DNA of 64,000 nt from the NCBI RefSeq assembly GCF_031846265.1, contig NZ_JAVRIA010000001.1, positions 620,001 through 684,000 on the forward strand, written 5' to 3'. Numbering within the stretch: the stretch's first letter is position 1; each line of letters begins with the position of its first letter. Source of the stretch: Microcosmobacter mediterraneus (lineage in GTDB: Bacteria > Bacteroidota > Bacteroidia > Flavobacteriales > Flavobacteriaceae). The position numbers were made by a program, and so were the translations under genes. The notes under the pieces are model-generated. The model searched no databases and was not told where the DNA came from. It saw only the letters and a list, made by a program, of their open reading frames with translations. Below are positions 43,178 through 53,067 of this stretch, piece by piece.

Positions 43178-44101
43178 CTAGCGTAAGCCTAATGAATCTC
43201 TAAGGTGCTCATCGGCTACACTATTTTTACTCCAATACGCAGATTTAATGGTTTTTAAGCGTGTAGCGGAGGATGTCATTGTCTTAGCATTTGCGCCAAA
43301 TCCACTCATATAAGACTCTTCCCAACCTAATATCTCATAAGGAAAGCTATTGTTGAAGTTAATGGTTAGGCTTCGGTTAATCTCTGGATAAGATATTTCA
43401 TAAACGCCATCACCAAGTCTAGCATTGGCAGTGTAAGCTTTTGCTGGTATGTGCTTTAGTCTAATAAATTCTAACGACGGAATAGCTTTAAATTGGCCAG
43501 TTGGTAAACTTGAAGGGTTTATGCGCAGTTGAGTCCAAAGCTCATTTTCTAGAATAGCCTTTTCAAGTTTTAAATCCTGATCTGCCTCACTTTGAAAGTA
43601 GGAGTGAGACGTAAATTCAAAGTCGTCTCTATTATTTAGTTGCGCGTATACATGGCCACACCATTCTTGTACAGAACACGATACTTTTAGTGCATGATTA
43701 TGATTGTCCACAGGGTAAAAGGTACTTTGCATTATGGAGTAAGGATAGATGCCTGTATTAAAATTTTTAGTAGTGTTAAGCTTTAAGACAGGAATATTAG
43801 ACGCATTAGCATAGTCTGCTTTTACTTGTAAATCTTTTTCAAAAGGTTCGGTAACATAAACGAGAGTGGCGAATCCGTCTCTAGATTCTCCATAACGTGC
43901 TTGCTTTAGCCTGTAGGATGTAATTTCGGCTTCACCTGCATACCAATAAGCTTTAAACGCTTCAGACAGCGATGCGTTTTCTTTTGGTTTAGTTTTAGCA
44001 GAATTAGTTTCATTATTTACAGACATGTATAATGCATCAGTTCGTTCTTCCTTACACGATAAAAGAGAAAGTATAAAAACAAGACTTAAAAATAACTTCA
44101 T
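43178..44101 (-). CDS. Lipoprotein of unknown function, beside maf
   Basis: A 307-aa lipoprotein with lipobox LLSC. ALKVSCSVQEWCGHVYAQLN and FNTGIYPYSIMQSTFYPVD are conserved in flavobacterial homologues, which are sometimes mislabelled 'septum formation inhibitor Maf' because of the neighbour. It has no Maf motif. The ATG at 44101 gives a good signal peptide; the frame also extends to a GTG at 44122. It is the last gene of the minus-strand operon headed by the DUF2520 gene. Confidence 0.7.
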   Translation of the reverse strand: MKLFLSLVFILSLLSCKEERTDALYMSVNNETNSAKTKPKENASLSEAFKAYWYAGEAEITSYRLKQARYGESRDGFATLVYVTEPFEKDLQVKADYANASNIPVLKLNTTKNFNTGIYPYSIMQSTFYPVDNHNHALKVSCSVQEWCGHVYAQLNNRDDFEFTSHSYFQSEADQDLKLEKAILENELWTQLRINPSSLPTGQFKAIPSLEFIRLKHIPAKAYTANARLGDGVYEISYPEINRSLTINFNNSFPYEILGWEESYMSGFGANAKTMTSSATRLKTIKSAYWSKNSVADEHLRDSLGLR

Positions 44102-44135
44102 AATTATGTGTTTTATACACAAAGTTACCTTATGA

Positions 44136-44726
44136 TTAGGAATTAATGATGCTGTTTAACGTTTTATAAACAAGATGTGTTGGTAAGCCCATCACATTAA
44201 AATAAGAGCCTTCAATATGAGTTACAGCAATATAGCCAAACCACTCTTGTATGCCATAGCCGCCAGCTTTATCGTAAGGGTTATACGTTTTTATATAATA
44301 ATTAATCTCATCCGTAGTTAAGGTTTTAATGGACACCTTAGTGGTGTCATATATCGTTTTTTGAAAGCTTTTGGTTGTAAAGCATACCGAAGTAATAACC
44401 TGATGCGTTGTTCCGCTTAACGAGGCTATCATCTCAAAAGCCTCCTCAGCAGTCCTTGGTTTACCTAAGGCCTTCTCATTATGCCAAACTATAGTATCAC
44501 TAGTAATTAAGATATCATTATCTAGTAAGTCGTCCTTAAAGGCTAAGGACTTTAATTGCGCCAAGTAATTGGTAATTTCAAAATGTCTGAGGGTATCAGG
44601 ATATTCTTCTTTTACTGGTTTTAAACGAATCTCAAAATCAAAACCTAAGGCTTTAAAGAAATTTTGACGCCTAGGTGAACCAGAGGCAAGAATAAGAGTA
44701 TAGTGTTTAAGAGAGTCTTGCAGCAT
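44136..44726 (-). CDS. maf: Maf family nucleoside triphosphate pyrophosphatase
   Basis: A 196-aa Maf protein. LILASGSPRRQNFFKALGFDFE is the N-terminal signature, ITSDTIVW carries catalytic aspartate, and KAGGYGIQEW, then FNVMGLP, are late motifs. The enzyme hydrolyses non-canonical nucleotides such as dTTP/UTP or modified pyrimidine triphosphates. The ATG at 44726 is preferred to a TTG four codons earlier. The 118-aa membrane protein gene ends 8 bases upstream. Confidence 0.92.
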   Translation of the reverse strand: MLQDSLKHYTLILASGSPRRQNFFKALGFDFEIRLKPVKEEYPDTLRHFEITNYLAQLKSLAFKDDLLDNDILITSDTIVWHNEKALGKPRTAEEAFEMIASLSGTTHQVITSVCFTTKSFQKTIYDTTKVSIKTLTTDEINYYIKTYNPYDKAGGYGIQEWFGYIAVTHIEGSYFNVMGLPTHLVYKTLNSIINS

Positions 44727-44734
44727 GGTTGTTA

Positions 44735-45091
44735 TCAATATTTAGCAATTGTAATACTGGCTTTAAGATTCTTGTATATTAACATGCCAGAAAACAACAG
44801 GTTTAAGCCTAAAAATAGGGAGCCTAATACTAAAAGCTGCAACGCATCATTATTAAAGGTTTCAAATTCTGAAAGTTCAGATAGTAAAGCTAATACCATA
44901 TAAAGATTAATAATTACTAAACACAGGCCTACACAAATGCCAAAGACTTTATGTTTTGTGATGAGTAATACAGCGACAATGACCAATAAACCAAACGCCA
45001 TCCAATTAACTATGAGTGCTGCTGATATATAGTAAATTATAATGGCAGCGATTAAATACAGTTCAGGAAGGTAGAGTTTTAGAGTTTTCAT
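44735..45091 (-). CDS. Small multi-pass membrane protein
   Basis: A 118-aa hydrophobic protein with about four membrane helices (11-31, 33-45, 48-69, 84-105). No family recognised. It lies 6 bases after the UbiA gene and 8 before maf, in the KdsC-UbiA-Maf operon, so it is likely to belong with envelope functions. Charged residues are few and lie at the loops. Confidence 0.6.
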   Translation of the reverse strand: MKTLKLYLPELYLIAAIIIYYISAALIVNWMAFGLLVIVAVLLITKHKVFGICVGLCLVIINLYMVLALLSELSEFETFNNDALQLLVLGSLFLGLNLLFSGMLIYKNLKASITIAKY

Positions 45092-45097
45092 GCCGTA

Positions 45098-46021
45098 TTA
45101 ACTAATAATAAGTGGATACAACGCTAACGATAAAATACCAGCAATTAGTATGTATTTAATAACCAGACTCAGGTGTCTGTAATGCGCTTTTGTTTCAGCA
45201 ACAAATAACTTGATGCTTACATAAATTAATGGAGCAATAATCGTTGCTAAAAAGTAAATAACCAACCACTCTTGCTTATATAAATTAGCAATAACGTAAT
45301 ATATGGTTGCGCCAAGAGGTATCAACGATACTATAAACGTTACCCAATTGGCACGCTCTCGTCCTATAGCTATGGGTAAGGTATTCATACCAGCATTGTG
45401 GTCGCCATCAACATCTTCAATATCCTTAGTTAATTCACGTAATAGGGTAATCATAAAGGCAAAAACGGCATAATCCTTTAAAATATTAAAAAAGAAAAAC
45501 GGTGTGGTTCTGTTGCTGTCTGTAATGGTAGGGATTAATTCAAAAACACCAACAATAAGTATACTAAAGGCTACAACCAACGCAATCACCAAATTACCTA
45601 TCACAGGATGATACTGTAAAAAAGACGAGTAGAGGTAAAGCAAAGCCGAAATGATAAAGAATATGACAAAAAAGCCAGGTTTACCAATCATATGGCATAG
45701 GACAAATCCTAGCCCTACACCAAGCACATTAAACCCTACATAGAGCTTAAAGGCAAAAGACTCACTAATACTCATATTGATAATAACCCGATCTGGTTTA
45801 TTAATTTGATCAGATGTTACATCCTGCAGATCATTGATAATATATCCTGCAGCAGCAATACACAGCGATGACACAACGAGTAGGGCAAAGCCATAATGGT
45901 TAAGGTACAAGCTAACTTCGAAGGGTTGGAGTAGAGCATACTTAATTAAATACTGCGTTACAGCAATAAGCACTAGGTTTTTCCAGCGTATAAGATTTAA
46001 AAGATTTAATAGAAAAGGCAT
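45098..46021 (-). CDS. UbiA family prenyltransferase
   Basis: A 307-aa membrane protein with about eight helices. The first aspartate-rich motif is NDLQDVTSDQINKPDR (about 65-80); the second is DIEDVDGDHNAGMNTLP. It resembles the geranylgeranylglycerol-phosphate synthase-like branch of UbiA annotated in Bacteroidota. The acceptor is not known. The operon with KdsC, Maf and a DUF2520 protein is conserved in flavobacteria. Confidence 0.85.
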   Translation of the reverse strand: MPFLLNLLNLIRWKNLVLIAVTQYLIKYALLQPFEVSLYLNHYGFALLVVSSLCIAAAGYIINDLQDVTSDQINKPDRVIINMSISESFAFKLYVGFNVLGVGLGFVLCHMIGKPGFFVIFFIISALLYLYSSFLQYHPVIGNLVIALVVAFSILIVGVFELIPTITDSNRTTPFFFFNILKDYAVFAFMITLLRELTKDIEDVDGDHNAGMNTLPIAIGRERANWVTFIVSLIPLGATIYYVIANLYKQEWLVIYFLATIIAPLIYVSIKLFVAETKAHYRHLSLVIKYILIAGILSLALYPLIIS

Positions 46022-46036
46022 AAGGGTTGTAGGGTC

Positions 46037-46570
46037 TTAATCGTATTGAGCATCAAAATTTCCATTCCATTTATCCTGCACTTTTAGCACTTGCTCAATG
46101 ATATCTCTAACACAACCTTTACCACCATTTTTATGCGATATATAGTTACTTGTAGCCTTAACTTCTGGCGCAGCATCCTGCGGACAACAAGGCAAGCCTA
46201 CCAGTTTCATTACCGGAATATCTGGGATATCGTCTCCCATGTATAACACCTGTTCTGGGTTTATATTATAAATATCTAAGTACTCATCGAGCTGCTCAGT
46301 CTTATGGTGAGCACCAAGGTATATATCGGTAATTCCAAGTCCTTTTAAACGTTTACGAACCCCTTCATTACTACCTCCAGATATAATACAGACGTTAAAA
46401 CCTGCGTCTACAGCGGTTTTTAAGGCATAGCCATCTTTAATATTCATACGGCGTAATTGTTCGCCAGTGGTGGTAATGGTAATAGTGCCATCAGTGAGTA
46501 CGCCATCTACATCAAAGATAAGCGTGGTAATTTGGTGTAAATATGCTTTATAACTTTTATCGGCGTCCAT
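46037..46570 (-). CDS. kdsC: 3-deoxy-D-manno-octulosonate 8-phosphate phosphatase (HAD IIIA)
   Basis: A 177-aa HAD phosphatase. Nucleophile motif LIFDVDGVLTDG at residues 17-28, CIISGGSNEG (second motif) and YMGDDIPDIPVMKLVG (fourth motif). KdsC dephosphorylates KDO-8-P for lipopolysaccharide core synthesis. It has no cap domain, as expected for the tetrameric KdsC. Its ATG overlaps the upstream gene's 3' end by 14 bases. Confidence 0.9.
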   Translation of the reverse strand: MDADKSYKAYLHQITTLIFDVDGVLTDGTITITTTGEQLRRMNIKDGYALKTAVDAGFNVCIISGGSNEGVRKRLKGLGITDIYLGAHHKTEQLDEYLDIYNINPEQVLYMGDDIPDIPVMKLVGLPCCPQDAAPEVKATSNYISHKNGGKGCVRDIIEQVLKVQDKWNGNFDAQYD

Positions 46571-47318
46571 GAGTGTCTTTTATAGATTGTGTGAGTAGTT
46601 GGTATATGGCTTTATGTGTATCGTTGTCTATAAGTTTTAGATGACGTGTAATGGTTTTTTTATCATTCCTTATTGCTGGTCCTGTTTGCGCCATGTATGG
46701 TGATATATCCTGAACCTTTTTGGCAGTTTCTAAGATTAAAGGCTTTAAGATGTTGAAATTAATGTGCTTAGCATCGCTAATTTCGTGTGCAATACGGTAC
46801 AACTGATTTACAAAATTATTAACGTACACTGCAGATAAATGCAAGGTTTGGCGTTGTTCGGTATTCATCTTATAAGGCGTACTACCTAAGGCTGCGGCTA
46901 ATGCTTTTAAAAGGTTTACATCTGTTTTTTCTAGGGCTTCAACACATATGGGCACAGCTGCAAAATGGATATCCGATGATTTGGAAAACGATTGTAAAGG
47001 GTAAAACACACCACGATGATGTTTGCGGTCTAGATCATGGATGTTTACACTACCAGAGGTATGCACTACCAAACTATTAGAAAACGGAATGTCTTTAGAG
47101 ACCTCAGAAATAGCATCATCATGTACTGCAATGATGGTAATATCTGCTGGTTTTAAATCTTGGATAGAACGCACGATATCACCAGGAAAAGAAAAATCTA
47201 TTTTAGTAGTTGCATTACGTATAAGCCATTGATTTATAGATACTAAATCACTTTTAACTAAAGCTTTGCACAAATGATAGCCTACATGTCCTGATCCTAT
47301 GATATTTACCACAATCAT
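46557..47318 (-). CDS. Rossmann-fold DUF2520 domain protein
   Basis: A 253-aa protein, Rossmann-like domain first (MIVVNIIGSGHVGYHLCKAL) and a DUF2520 helical C-terminus (LHLSAVYVNNFVNQLYRIAHEI, TGPAIRNDKKTITRHL). It resembles oxidoreductases of the 6-phosphogluconate dehydrogenase type, but substrate is unknown. The ATG at 47318 directly precedes the dinucleotide motif; the frame extends 34 codons upstream without support. It is the first gene of the operon with kdsC. Confidence 0.82.
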   Translation of the reverse strand: MIVVNIIGSGHVGYHLCKALVKSDLVSINQWLIRNATTKIDFSFPGDIVRSIQDLKPADITIIAVHDDAISEVSKDIPFSNSLVVHTSGSVNIHDLDRKHHRGVFYPLQSFSKSSDIHFAAVPICVEALEKTDVNLLKALAAALGSTPYKMNTEQRQTLHLSAVYVNNFVNQLYRIAHEISDAKHINFNILKPLILETAKKVQDISPYMAQTGPAIRNDKKTITRHLKLIDNDTHKAIYQLLTQSIKDTHGRR

Positions 47319-47683
47319 GCTGCTAAAATACACAAGTATTATGGCATAAAAAAGCTTGGTGTCATTATCTTCGTAGATGTAAAACAGCTGGTTATAGAAA
47401 TTAGAGCAGATATATAACAATTAGCAGCTAATTTGTTACGAATTTAGCCAAAGAGGGCTTTAAATTAACTCTTACAATAAAGCCTTGTAAACCAATCATA
47501 TTTTTTATTACCTTTATACTATTCCTAAAAACACGGCGCAGTCAGCGTCGGCTATATCTTAAAATTTTGTCATGGGCCAATAGCTCAAAAGTACTTATAT
47601 GCATTGCTGTAAAGAATTGCAATGTATAACACTAGTGCATGCGCAAAGAGTAAATACTATAGCGTAACCAAAACCAACCAGAT
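47319..47683. other. Gene-free stretch
   Basis: No gene was found. A hairpin of TTATATGCATTGC with GCAATGTATAA (about 47597-47625) and an AT-rich background are the only features. No clear TAnnTTTG was seen at either end; the kdsC operon and the plus-strand unknown gene both start here. Confidence 0.5.
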
Positions 47684-48820
47684 ATGAAAAATCAAAGCAT
47701 TAACCATTGGTTAAAAAAATGCATAATCATTATTATAGTATTAGTCGTATCAAACCAATATGTAAGCAGTCAGGAAATCATTAAGGAGATCTATGAAATA
47801 TATCCCATCTCTTGGAAAAACCCCTTAATGTCATTCGAAAAAACACAAGTCTTAAAACCTAAGTACAAAGAAATAAATAGTAGTGACGATACTATTGTAG
47901 TTAATGAGATAATAAACAAATTTCAGACCGAAATGCATTTTCGTGCCAAGTGCTATCAAGTCGCAAACGATCTCAATTCAGATCATCCTAGTGTAATCGA
48001 AGTAAAAGATAAAATGAACCAATTATTAAAAAAATGGAGTTTTTATTTAAACCTAGATTATAAAATCAACAAAGAATACCAAGAGATATTAATAACACAA
48101 AACAAAAATAGCAAAAACCATAAAGAATATAAAAAAGAACTATTAAAACAAATAAATGAACTAGCCGCTCAAATAGACAATAAGTTCCCATGTCCAGGAG
48201 GATTTTCAAAAATCCGAGGCAATATTAAATTCGAAAACGGATATTTAAACTTTCAACCCTTAAAGTATAGAATTTTCGATGTCGAAGACCCAAAAACTAA
48301 AAGAATCAAATCCTACTTAAACGGAGAAGATAAATATACCAGCAGAAACATTGGTATAAAACTAAAATCTAATGAGCTAGTACAACTTAAAAATACCAAC
48401 TGGGCTTTTGGGGCACTAACCATGCCAATAAAAATATATGCAACAACAAAGCAAAAGGACAGCAATGGAGGAGACAATGTATTTACAGATACCAACGTGT
48501 CGTTTTTTGCATCCAAACAATGGGGATATCATGGCTATAATTCAAAAGGCGAAATCAAACGAAAAAAAGCACATTCTGTCAATTTTTTGTTAGGAGTATC
48601 TAAGATAACTTTAGATCAAGAAAATTCAAGCAGAACAGAAGATACAGACTTTAATCTTCTCGCAGCAAGTCCCGGACTTGCCTATGGCTTTAATTTAAAT
48701 AAATTCGGAATCTTTGTAGGTGCAGGTTTTGATATCCCACTCCACAAAGAAGGTAATAAATGGTATTTCAATAAACAATTATGGATTGGTTTTGGTCTTG
48801 GCTTTAGTGTATTTAAATAA
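47684..48820 (+). CDS. Exported protein of unknown function, possible outer-membrane beta-barrel end
   Basis: A 378-aa protein with an N-terminal signal-like helix (CIIIIIVLVVSNQYVSSQ). A lysine-rich helical segment (YKKELLKQINELAAQIDNKF, about 146-165) suggests a coiled coil. The C-terminal 100 residues alternate hydrophobic and polar and end NKQLWIGFGLGFSVFK, with a terminal aromatic as in outer-membrane barrels. Codon use is more A-rich than neighbours. I recognise no family. It opens an accessory-looking stretch. Confidence 0.6.
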   Translation: MKNQSINHWLKKCIIIIIVLVVSNQYVSSQEIIKEIYEIYPISWKNPLMSFEKTQVLKPKYKEINSSDDTIVVNEIINKFQTEMHFRAKCYQVANDLNSDHPSVIEVKDKMNQLLKKWSFYLNLDYKINKEYQEILITQNKNSKNHKEYKKELLKQINELAAQIDNKFPCPGGFSKIRGNIKFENGYLNFQPLKYRIFDVEDPKTKRIKSYLNGEDKYTSRNIGIKLKSNELVQLKNTNWAFGALTMPIKIYATTKQKDSNGGDNVFTDTNVSFFASKQWGYHGYNSKGEIKRKKAHSVNFLLGVSKITLDQENSSRTEDTDFNLLAASPGLAYGFNLNKFGIFVGAGFDIPLHKEGNKWYFNKQLWIGFGLGFSVFK

Positions 48821-48951
48821 TCCAAAAGTACTATGCAAAGAGACAACAAATTACAAAATAGCTAAACAATATTTATAGGCTTTACCTTGCACAAACAACA
48901 CCTTTTACTATCTCTAAATCATAACAATTAGCATTTACTATAGAAAACTAA

Positions 48952-49251
48952 ATGGCCAAAAAAACAACCAAAAAACAAAACCTAACCAAGGCCATACAAC
49001 AACTTATAGACGCCATACTAAAAGCTTTAGGCTATAAGACCACTAAGCAAAGAACCTGGCACCAACATGTTGTGCCTTACCAAGACGGTTGGGCTGTACG
49101 GCGAGAAGGCAATAAACGTATTAGCTCTAAACACCGAAAACAAAGCACAGCCATAAATAAAGCTAAGGTTTTAGCAAAGCGCTATGATGCTGATGTGATA
49201 ATTCATAGAGCATCTGGTGGTATTAGAGATCGAATAAGCTATAGAGATTAA
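48952..49251 (+). CDS. DUF2188 domain protein
   Basis: A 99-aa basic protein. The DUF2188 pattern is WHQHVVPYQDGWAVRREGNKR (about 56-76), then SSKHRKQSTAINKAKVLAKR and DVIIHRASGGIRDR. The first 35 residues are a Lys-rich helix. The family is common near mobile DNA and genomic islands; function is unknown. Translation starts at the ATG after an A-rich stretch. Confidence 0.75.
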   Translation: MAKKTTKKQNLTKAIQQLIDAILKALGYKTTKQRTWHQHVVPYQDGWAVRREGNKRISSKHRKQSTAINKAKVLAKRYDADVIIHRASGGIRDRISYRD

Positions 49252-49784
49252 ATAGTTTTCTTTTTTGGATTTATATAGATTACTCTAAGTAGTAATGACT
49301 GAGTGTTTAATTATTGCGGACTATGTTTTCTACTATTCTTTTTCCCATTGCCGCAAAAGAACCAAAAGGTCTAGGTCAGAGATTTTCGGGGGTCAATAGT
49401 AATTTAATGGCGAAACAAAATGAACTCGCAATGCTCAAACAGCATTTTGTTTTAACGCCATTTTCATTGATATGACGCTCGCCTGCCAAATCTAAAGCCC
49501 TTTTTACAACAATTAAAGTCTAATAATTATGAGACTATATAGTAAAAAAAACGGACGCTGTACAAGGGTCCGTTTTTTGAGTATTTAGGTTTTAATGTTT
49601 CTTTTCAGAGATCTTATTCAAGGATTTGCTTTATGTTTCATTCGGCAGATTACTCTTCTGCCTTTATAAATAAGACACCGTTATTTTAAAAAAGTCACAT
49701 TATATGATAGCATAGGTCTTAATAAATGATGATAAACCCGTTAAAATATCTAAAAACACCTCATTAAAATAAGCGCAAAAGCCT
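49252..49784. repeat. Non-coding stretch with structured repeat candidate
   Basis: No gene was found. A long imperfect hairpin has the left arm AATGGCGAAACAAAATG (49406-49422) and the right arm CATTTTGTTTTAACGCCATT (49443-49462), the right arm carrying a 3-base bulge. A phrase TTGCCGCAAAAGAACCAAAA precedes it. The whole looks like a dispersed intergenic element, but copies elsewhere cannot be seen. A terminator and a promoter end the stretch. Confidence 0.4.
49544..49577. terminator. Intrinsic terminator, bidirectional
   Basis: AAAAACGGAC (49547-49556) pairs with GTCCGTTTTT (49568-49577), loop of 11, with a T-run on the plus strand and an A-run on the other side. No gene ends immediately upstream on either strand. 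Confidence 0.75.
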
Positions 49785-49792
49785 TAAATTTG
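49785..49792 (+). promoter_or_regulatory. Promoter -7 element of ccsBA
   Basis: TAAATTTG matches TAnnTTTG and ends 27 bases before the ATG at 49820. It overlaps the TTG from which the longer frame would start, so the longer start is unlikely. Confidence 0.65.
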
Positions 49793-49819
49793 CACGAGCT
49801 AAAAATACCTGCTATTGCT

Positions 49820-52800
49820 ATGCTAGAGAAACTGTCCAAAATTCTATTTTCCACGCGTCTTACCGCTTCCTTGTTTATAATTTTTGCAGCTGCTATGGCT
49901 ATAGGTACCTTTATGGATGCAGGCCAAGACACCTCACCAACACCTTACACCAGAAACCTTATCTATAATACCTGGTGGTTTGAAGGCATTATGGTTGTTT
50001 TTGTGATTAATTTTATTGGTAACATTTTTAGATTTAGGCTTTATAAAAAAGCTAAATGGGCCACACTCACATTACACCTATCTTTTATTTTTATTCTCTT
50101 AGGTGCTTTTGTAACACGCTATATTGGTTATGAAGGGATGATGGCTATTAGAGAAGGTGCATCAGAAAATAAGTTCCTGTCTACAGATACTTATGTTACC
50201 GTTTATGTGGATGGCGATTATAGAATTGATGGTGTGCCACAACGTCTATCGTTAACAGAGAAGGTAGATTTCTCACCCAGATTAGATAATGATTTTGAAA
50301 TTAATGTTAATTATAACAAACAACCTGTTTCAATAAAGCTGAAAAACTTTATTAGTGGAGCAGAAGAAGATATTATACCAGATGCGTCTGGGGAACAATA
50401 CTTAAAGGTTGTGGAATCTGCTGGCAATCAAGGCCACAATCATTTTTTAAAACTAGGTGAAGTGCAGAGTCTGCACAATACGCTAGTGTCTTTAAACAAA
50501 CCAACACCTGGTGCCATTAATATTTTTTATGATAATGGTAAACTGTCCATGCAATCTCCCTTTGAAGGCGAATATTTTCAGATGGCAACAGGCAATACAG
50601 GAGCAGTGGTTAAAGATAGTATACAACCCCTAATGTTGCGCTCGCGTTATCTTATTGGTAATATGCAAATGGTGTTTCCAGATCCTGTGACCAAAGGTGT
50701 GTTTGGTGTTGTAAAAAAGCCAGTAATCCTTAAAGGTGATGAGGATGGTGTAATCTTAGAGGTTACTACCAATGGCGAAACTAAAGAGGTTGGATTGCTA
50801 GGCGGAAAGGGCTCAAATAATCCGTTTGAACAAATTAAAATAGGAGGCTTAGATATTGCATTAAAATATGGTTCTAAAGTTTTAGAGTTACCGTTTAATA
50901 TTAAGCTCAACGATTTTATTGCTGAAAAGTATCCAGGTACCGAAAAGAGCTATGCTTCTTATGAAAGTAAAGTAACAGTGCTCGATACAGAACAGGGAGA
51001 TTTTGATTATCATATTTACATGAATAATATCTTAGATCATAAAGGCTATCGATTTTTTCAAGCCAGTTTTGATCCGGATGAAAAAGGAACCATCCTATCA
51101 GTAAATCACGATCAATGGGGAACCTGGTTGACCTATTTAGGGTACTTTTTGCTCTACTTTGGTTTAATGGCTATTCTGTTTGATAAGCACACACGCTTTG
51201 GTGATTTAAAACGATTGTTAGAAAAAGTTAAAACGAAGAAGGCCAAACTACTGGCTGGTATTGCATTATTATGTAGTATACATGTATCTGCACAAGACAC
51301 ACAGCATTCACCAGATGATGGTCATGATCATTCTGCACCTACAACCCAACAACTCGATTCTATTTTGCGTGCTAATATAGCACCAAAGGATCACGCAGAC
51401 AATTTTGGTAGAGTGGTAGTGCAAGATCTAAGTGGTCGTATGATGCCTATGAATACTTTTGCTTCAGAATTTCTAAGAAAGCTAAGTAAAAAGGATAGTT
51501 ATTTAGAATTTGATGCTAATCAAATACTACTTTCTATATACGAGAGTAAGTCCTTGTGGTATAACATGGATGTTATTTATCTAAAACCTCGAAAAGGAGA
51601 TTCTATACGTAAACTCATAGGTGTTCCTAAAGATCAAAAGTATGTGAGTCTTATCGATTTTTTTGATCGTGATCTTAACTACAAACTAGATCCGTATTTA
51701 GAAGCGGCTTATAAAGCACAAGTCCCAAACGGATTTCAGAAAGAATTTAAAGAAACTGATCAGCGCGTTAATTTATTAAATAATGTCTTAGAAGGTTCTG
51801 CTTTAAAAATATTCCCTGTGCCAGATGATGAGAACAACACTTGGATTTCTCCAACTAACTTTAGAAAAGAAGGCTACAGAGAACAAATTAAAGACTCGTT
51901 GTATGCCAACTTTATTAACTCTGGTTTTAGTGCTTACCTGTTTACCTTAAACAAGGCGAAGCAAACAGGTGATTTTGCAGATGCTAACAAATTGTTAGAA
52001 TCATTTAAGAAAACCCAAGAGAAGTATGGAAGTGCTGTTATGCTTTCTGAAGAGAAAGTAAACTCTGAAGTACTCTATAATAAATACGATATCTTTAAGA
52101 AGCTCTTTAGCTGGTACATGTATGCTGGGACTTTACTATTTGTGTTGTTAATTGTGCAAATCTTTAAAGATAGAATCAAGTCTATAGATATTGGTGTTAA
52201 AGTTCTTATAGGCATTATTATAGCCTTATTTGTATTACATACGGCTAGTCTTATTTGGCGTTGGTATATATCTGGTCATGCACCATGGAGTGATGCCTAC
52301 GAATCTATGATTTACGTAGCTTGGGCAACCATGTTTTTTGGATTAGCATTCGGACGAAAAAGTAACTTAACCATAGCCTCTACAACCTTTGTTGTATCTA
52401 TGATATTAATGATAGCGCATTGGAACTGGATGGATCCTGCAATTGCTAACTTACAACCTGTACTCAACAGTTACTGGTTAATGATCCATGTGGCTGTTAT
52501 TGTAGGGAGTTATGGACCCTTTGCTTTGGGTATGATCTTAGGATTGGTGGCTTTATTATTGATGATTTTTACGACTAGTGAGAACAAAGCTAAAATGGAC
52601 CTAAACATTAAAGAGCTAACGATTATTAATGAGATGGCTCTAACTGTTGGCTTAGTAATGCTTACCATTGGTAACTTCTTAGGTGGTATGTGGGCTAATG
52701 AAAGTTGGGGACGCTATTGGGGCTGGGATCCTAAAGAAACTTGGGCACTTATTAGTATTATGATTTATGCATTTGTGATCCATATGCGTTTGGTACCAGG

Positions 52801-53017
52801 TTTACGAGGACGTTGGTTTTACAATCTTATGTCTGTATTAGCCTTTGCGAGTATTATGATGACCTATTTTGGTGTAAATTTCTACTTAGCAGGACTGCAT
52901 AGTTATGCCAGTGGTGACCAAATTATTAGCCTTAAATTTATAGGTGCAGCGCTCGCTATTATTTTGATTATAGCCTTTTTTGCACATAAAAAATATTTGC
53001 TGCACTATAAGAAGTAA
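49820..53017 (+). CDS. Cytochrome c biogenesis fusion protein CcsBA (ResB-CcsA)
   Basis: A 1065-aa fusion of System II haem-handling proteins. The N-terminal ResB/CcsB part (about 1-470) has helices near 20 and 75 and a periplasmic domain. The C-terminal CcsA part has the WWD haem motif GGMWANESWGRYWGWDPKET (about 955-975) and the conserved His in SGHAPWSDAYES. It delivers haem to apocytochrome c in the periplasm. Fused CcsBA is usual in Bacteroidota. Two microproteins follow. Confidence 0.93.
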   Translation: MLEKLSKILFSTRLTASLFIIFAAAMAIGTFMDAGQDTSPTPYTRNLIYNTWWFEGIMVVFVINFIGNIFRFRLYKKAKWATLTLHLSFIFILLGAFVTRYIGYEGMMAIREGASENKFLSTDTYVTVYVDGDYRIDGVPQRLSLTEKVDFSPRLDNDFEINVNYNKQPVSIKLKNFISGAEEDIIPDASGEQYLKVVESAGNQGHNHFLKLGEVQSLHNTLVSLNKPTPGAINIFYDNGKLSMQSPFEGEYFQMATGNTGAVVKDSIQPLMLRSRYLIGNMQMVFPDPVTKGVFGVVKKPVILKGDEDGVILEVTTNGETKEVGLLGGKGSNNPFEQIKIGGLDIALKYGSKVLELPFNIKLNDFIAEKYPGTEKSYASYESKVTVLDTEQGDFDYHIYMNNILDHKGYRFFQASFDPDEKGTILSVNHDQWGTWLTYLGYFLLYFGLMAILFDKHTRFGDLKRLLEKVKTKKAKLLAGIALLCSIHVSAQDTQHSPDDGHDHSAPTTQQLDSILRANIAPKDHADNFGRVVVQDLSGRMMPMNTFASEFLRKLSKKDSYLEFDANQILLSIYESKSLWYNMDVIYLKPRKGDSIRKLIGVPKDQKYVSLIDFFDRDLNYKLDPYLEAAYKAQVPNGFQKEFKETDQRVNLLNNVLEGSALKIFPVPDDENNTWISPTNFRKEGYREQIKDSLYANFINSGFSAYLFTLNKAKQTGDFADANKLLESFKKTQEKYGSAVMLSEEKVNSEVLYNKYDIFKKLFSWYMYAGTLLFVLLIVQIFKDRIKSIDIGVKVLIGIIIALFVLHTASLIWRWYISGHAPWSDAYESMIYVAWATMFFGLAFGRKSNLTIASTTFVVSMILMIAHWNWMDPAIANLQPVLNSYWLMIHVAVIVGSYGPFALGMILGLVALLLMIFTTSENKAKMDLNIKELTIINEMALTVGLVMLTIGNFLGGMWANESWGRYWGWDPKETWALISIMIYAFVIHMRLVPGLRGRWFYNLMSVLAFASIMMTYFGVNFYLAGLHSYASGDQIISLKFIGAALAIILIIAFFAHKKYLLHYKK

Positions 53018-53067
53018 ACTTTTGTAAGAATTTATTACTTTTATATTGTAACCATCAGATCAATACT

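Noticed and set aside
44153..44170. GTTTAAC near the end of maf
   Set aside because: Lies in coding sequence with no partner half-site at the correct distance.
49790..49819. Longer CcsBA start at TTG
   Set aside because: The TTG is part of the TAAATTTG promoter element, so it cannot be transcribed from it.
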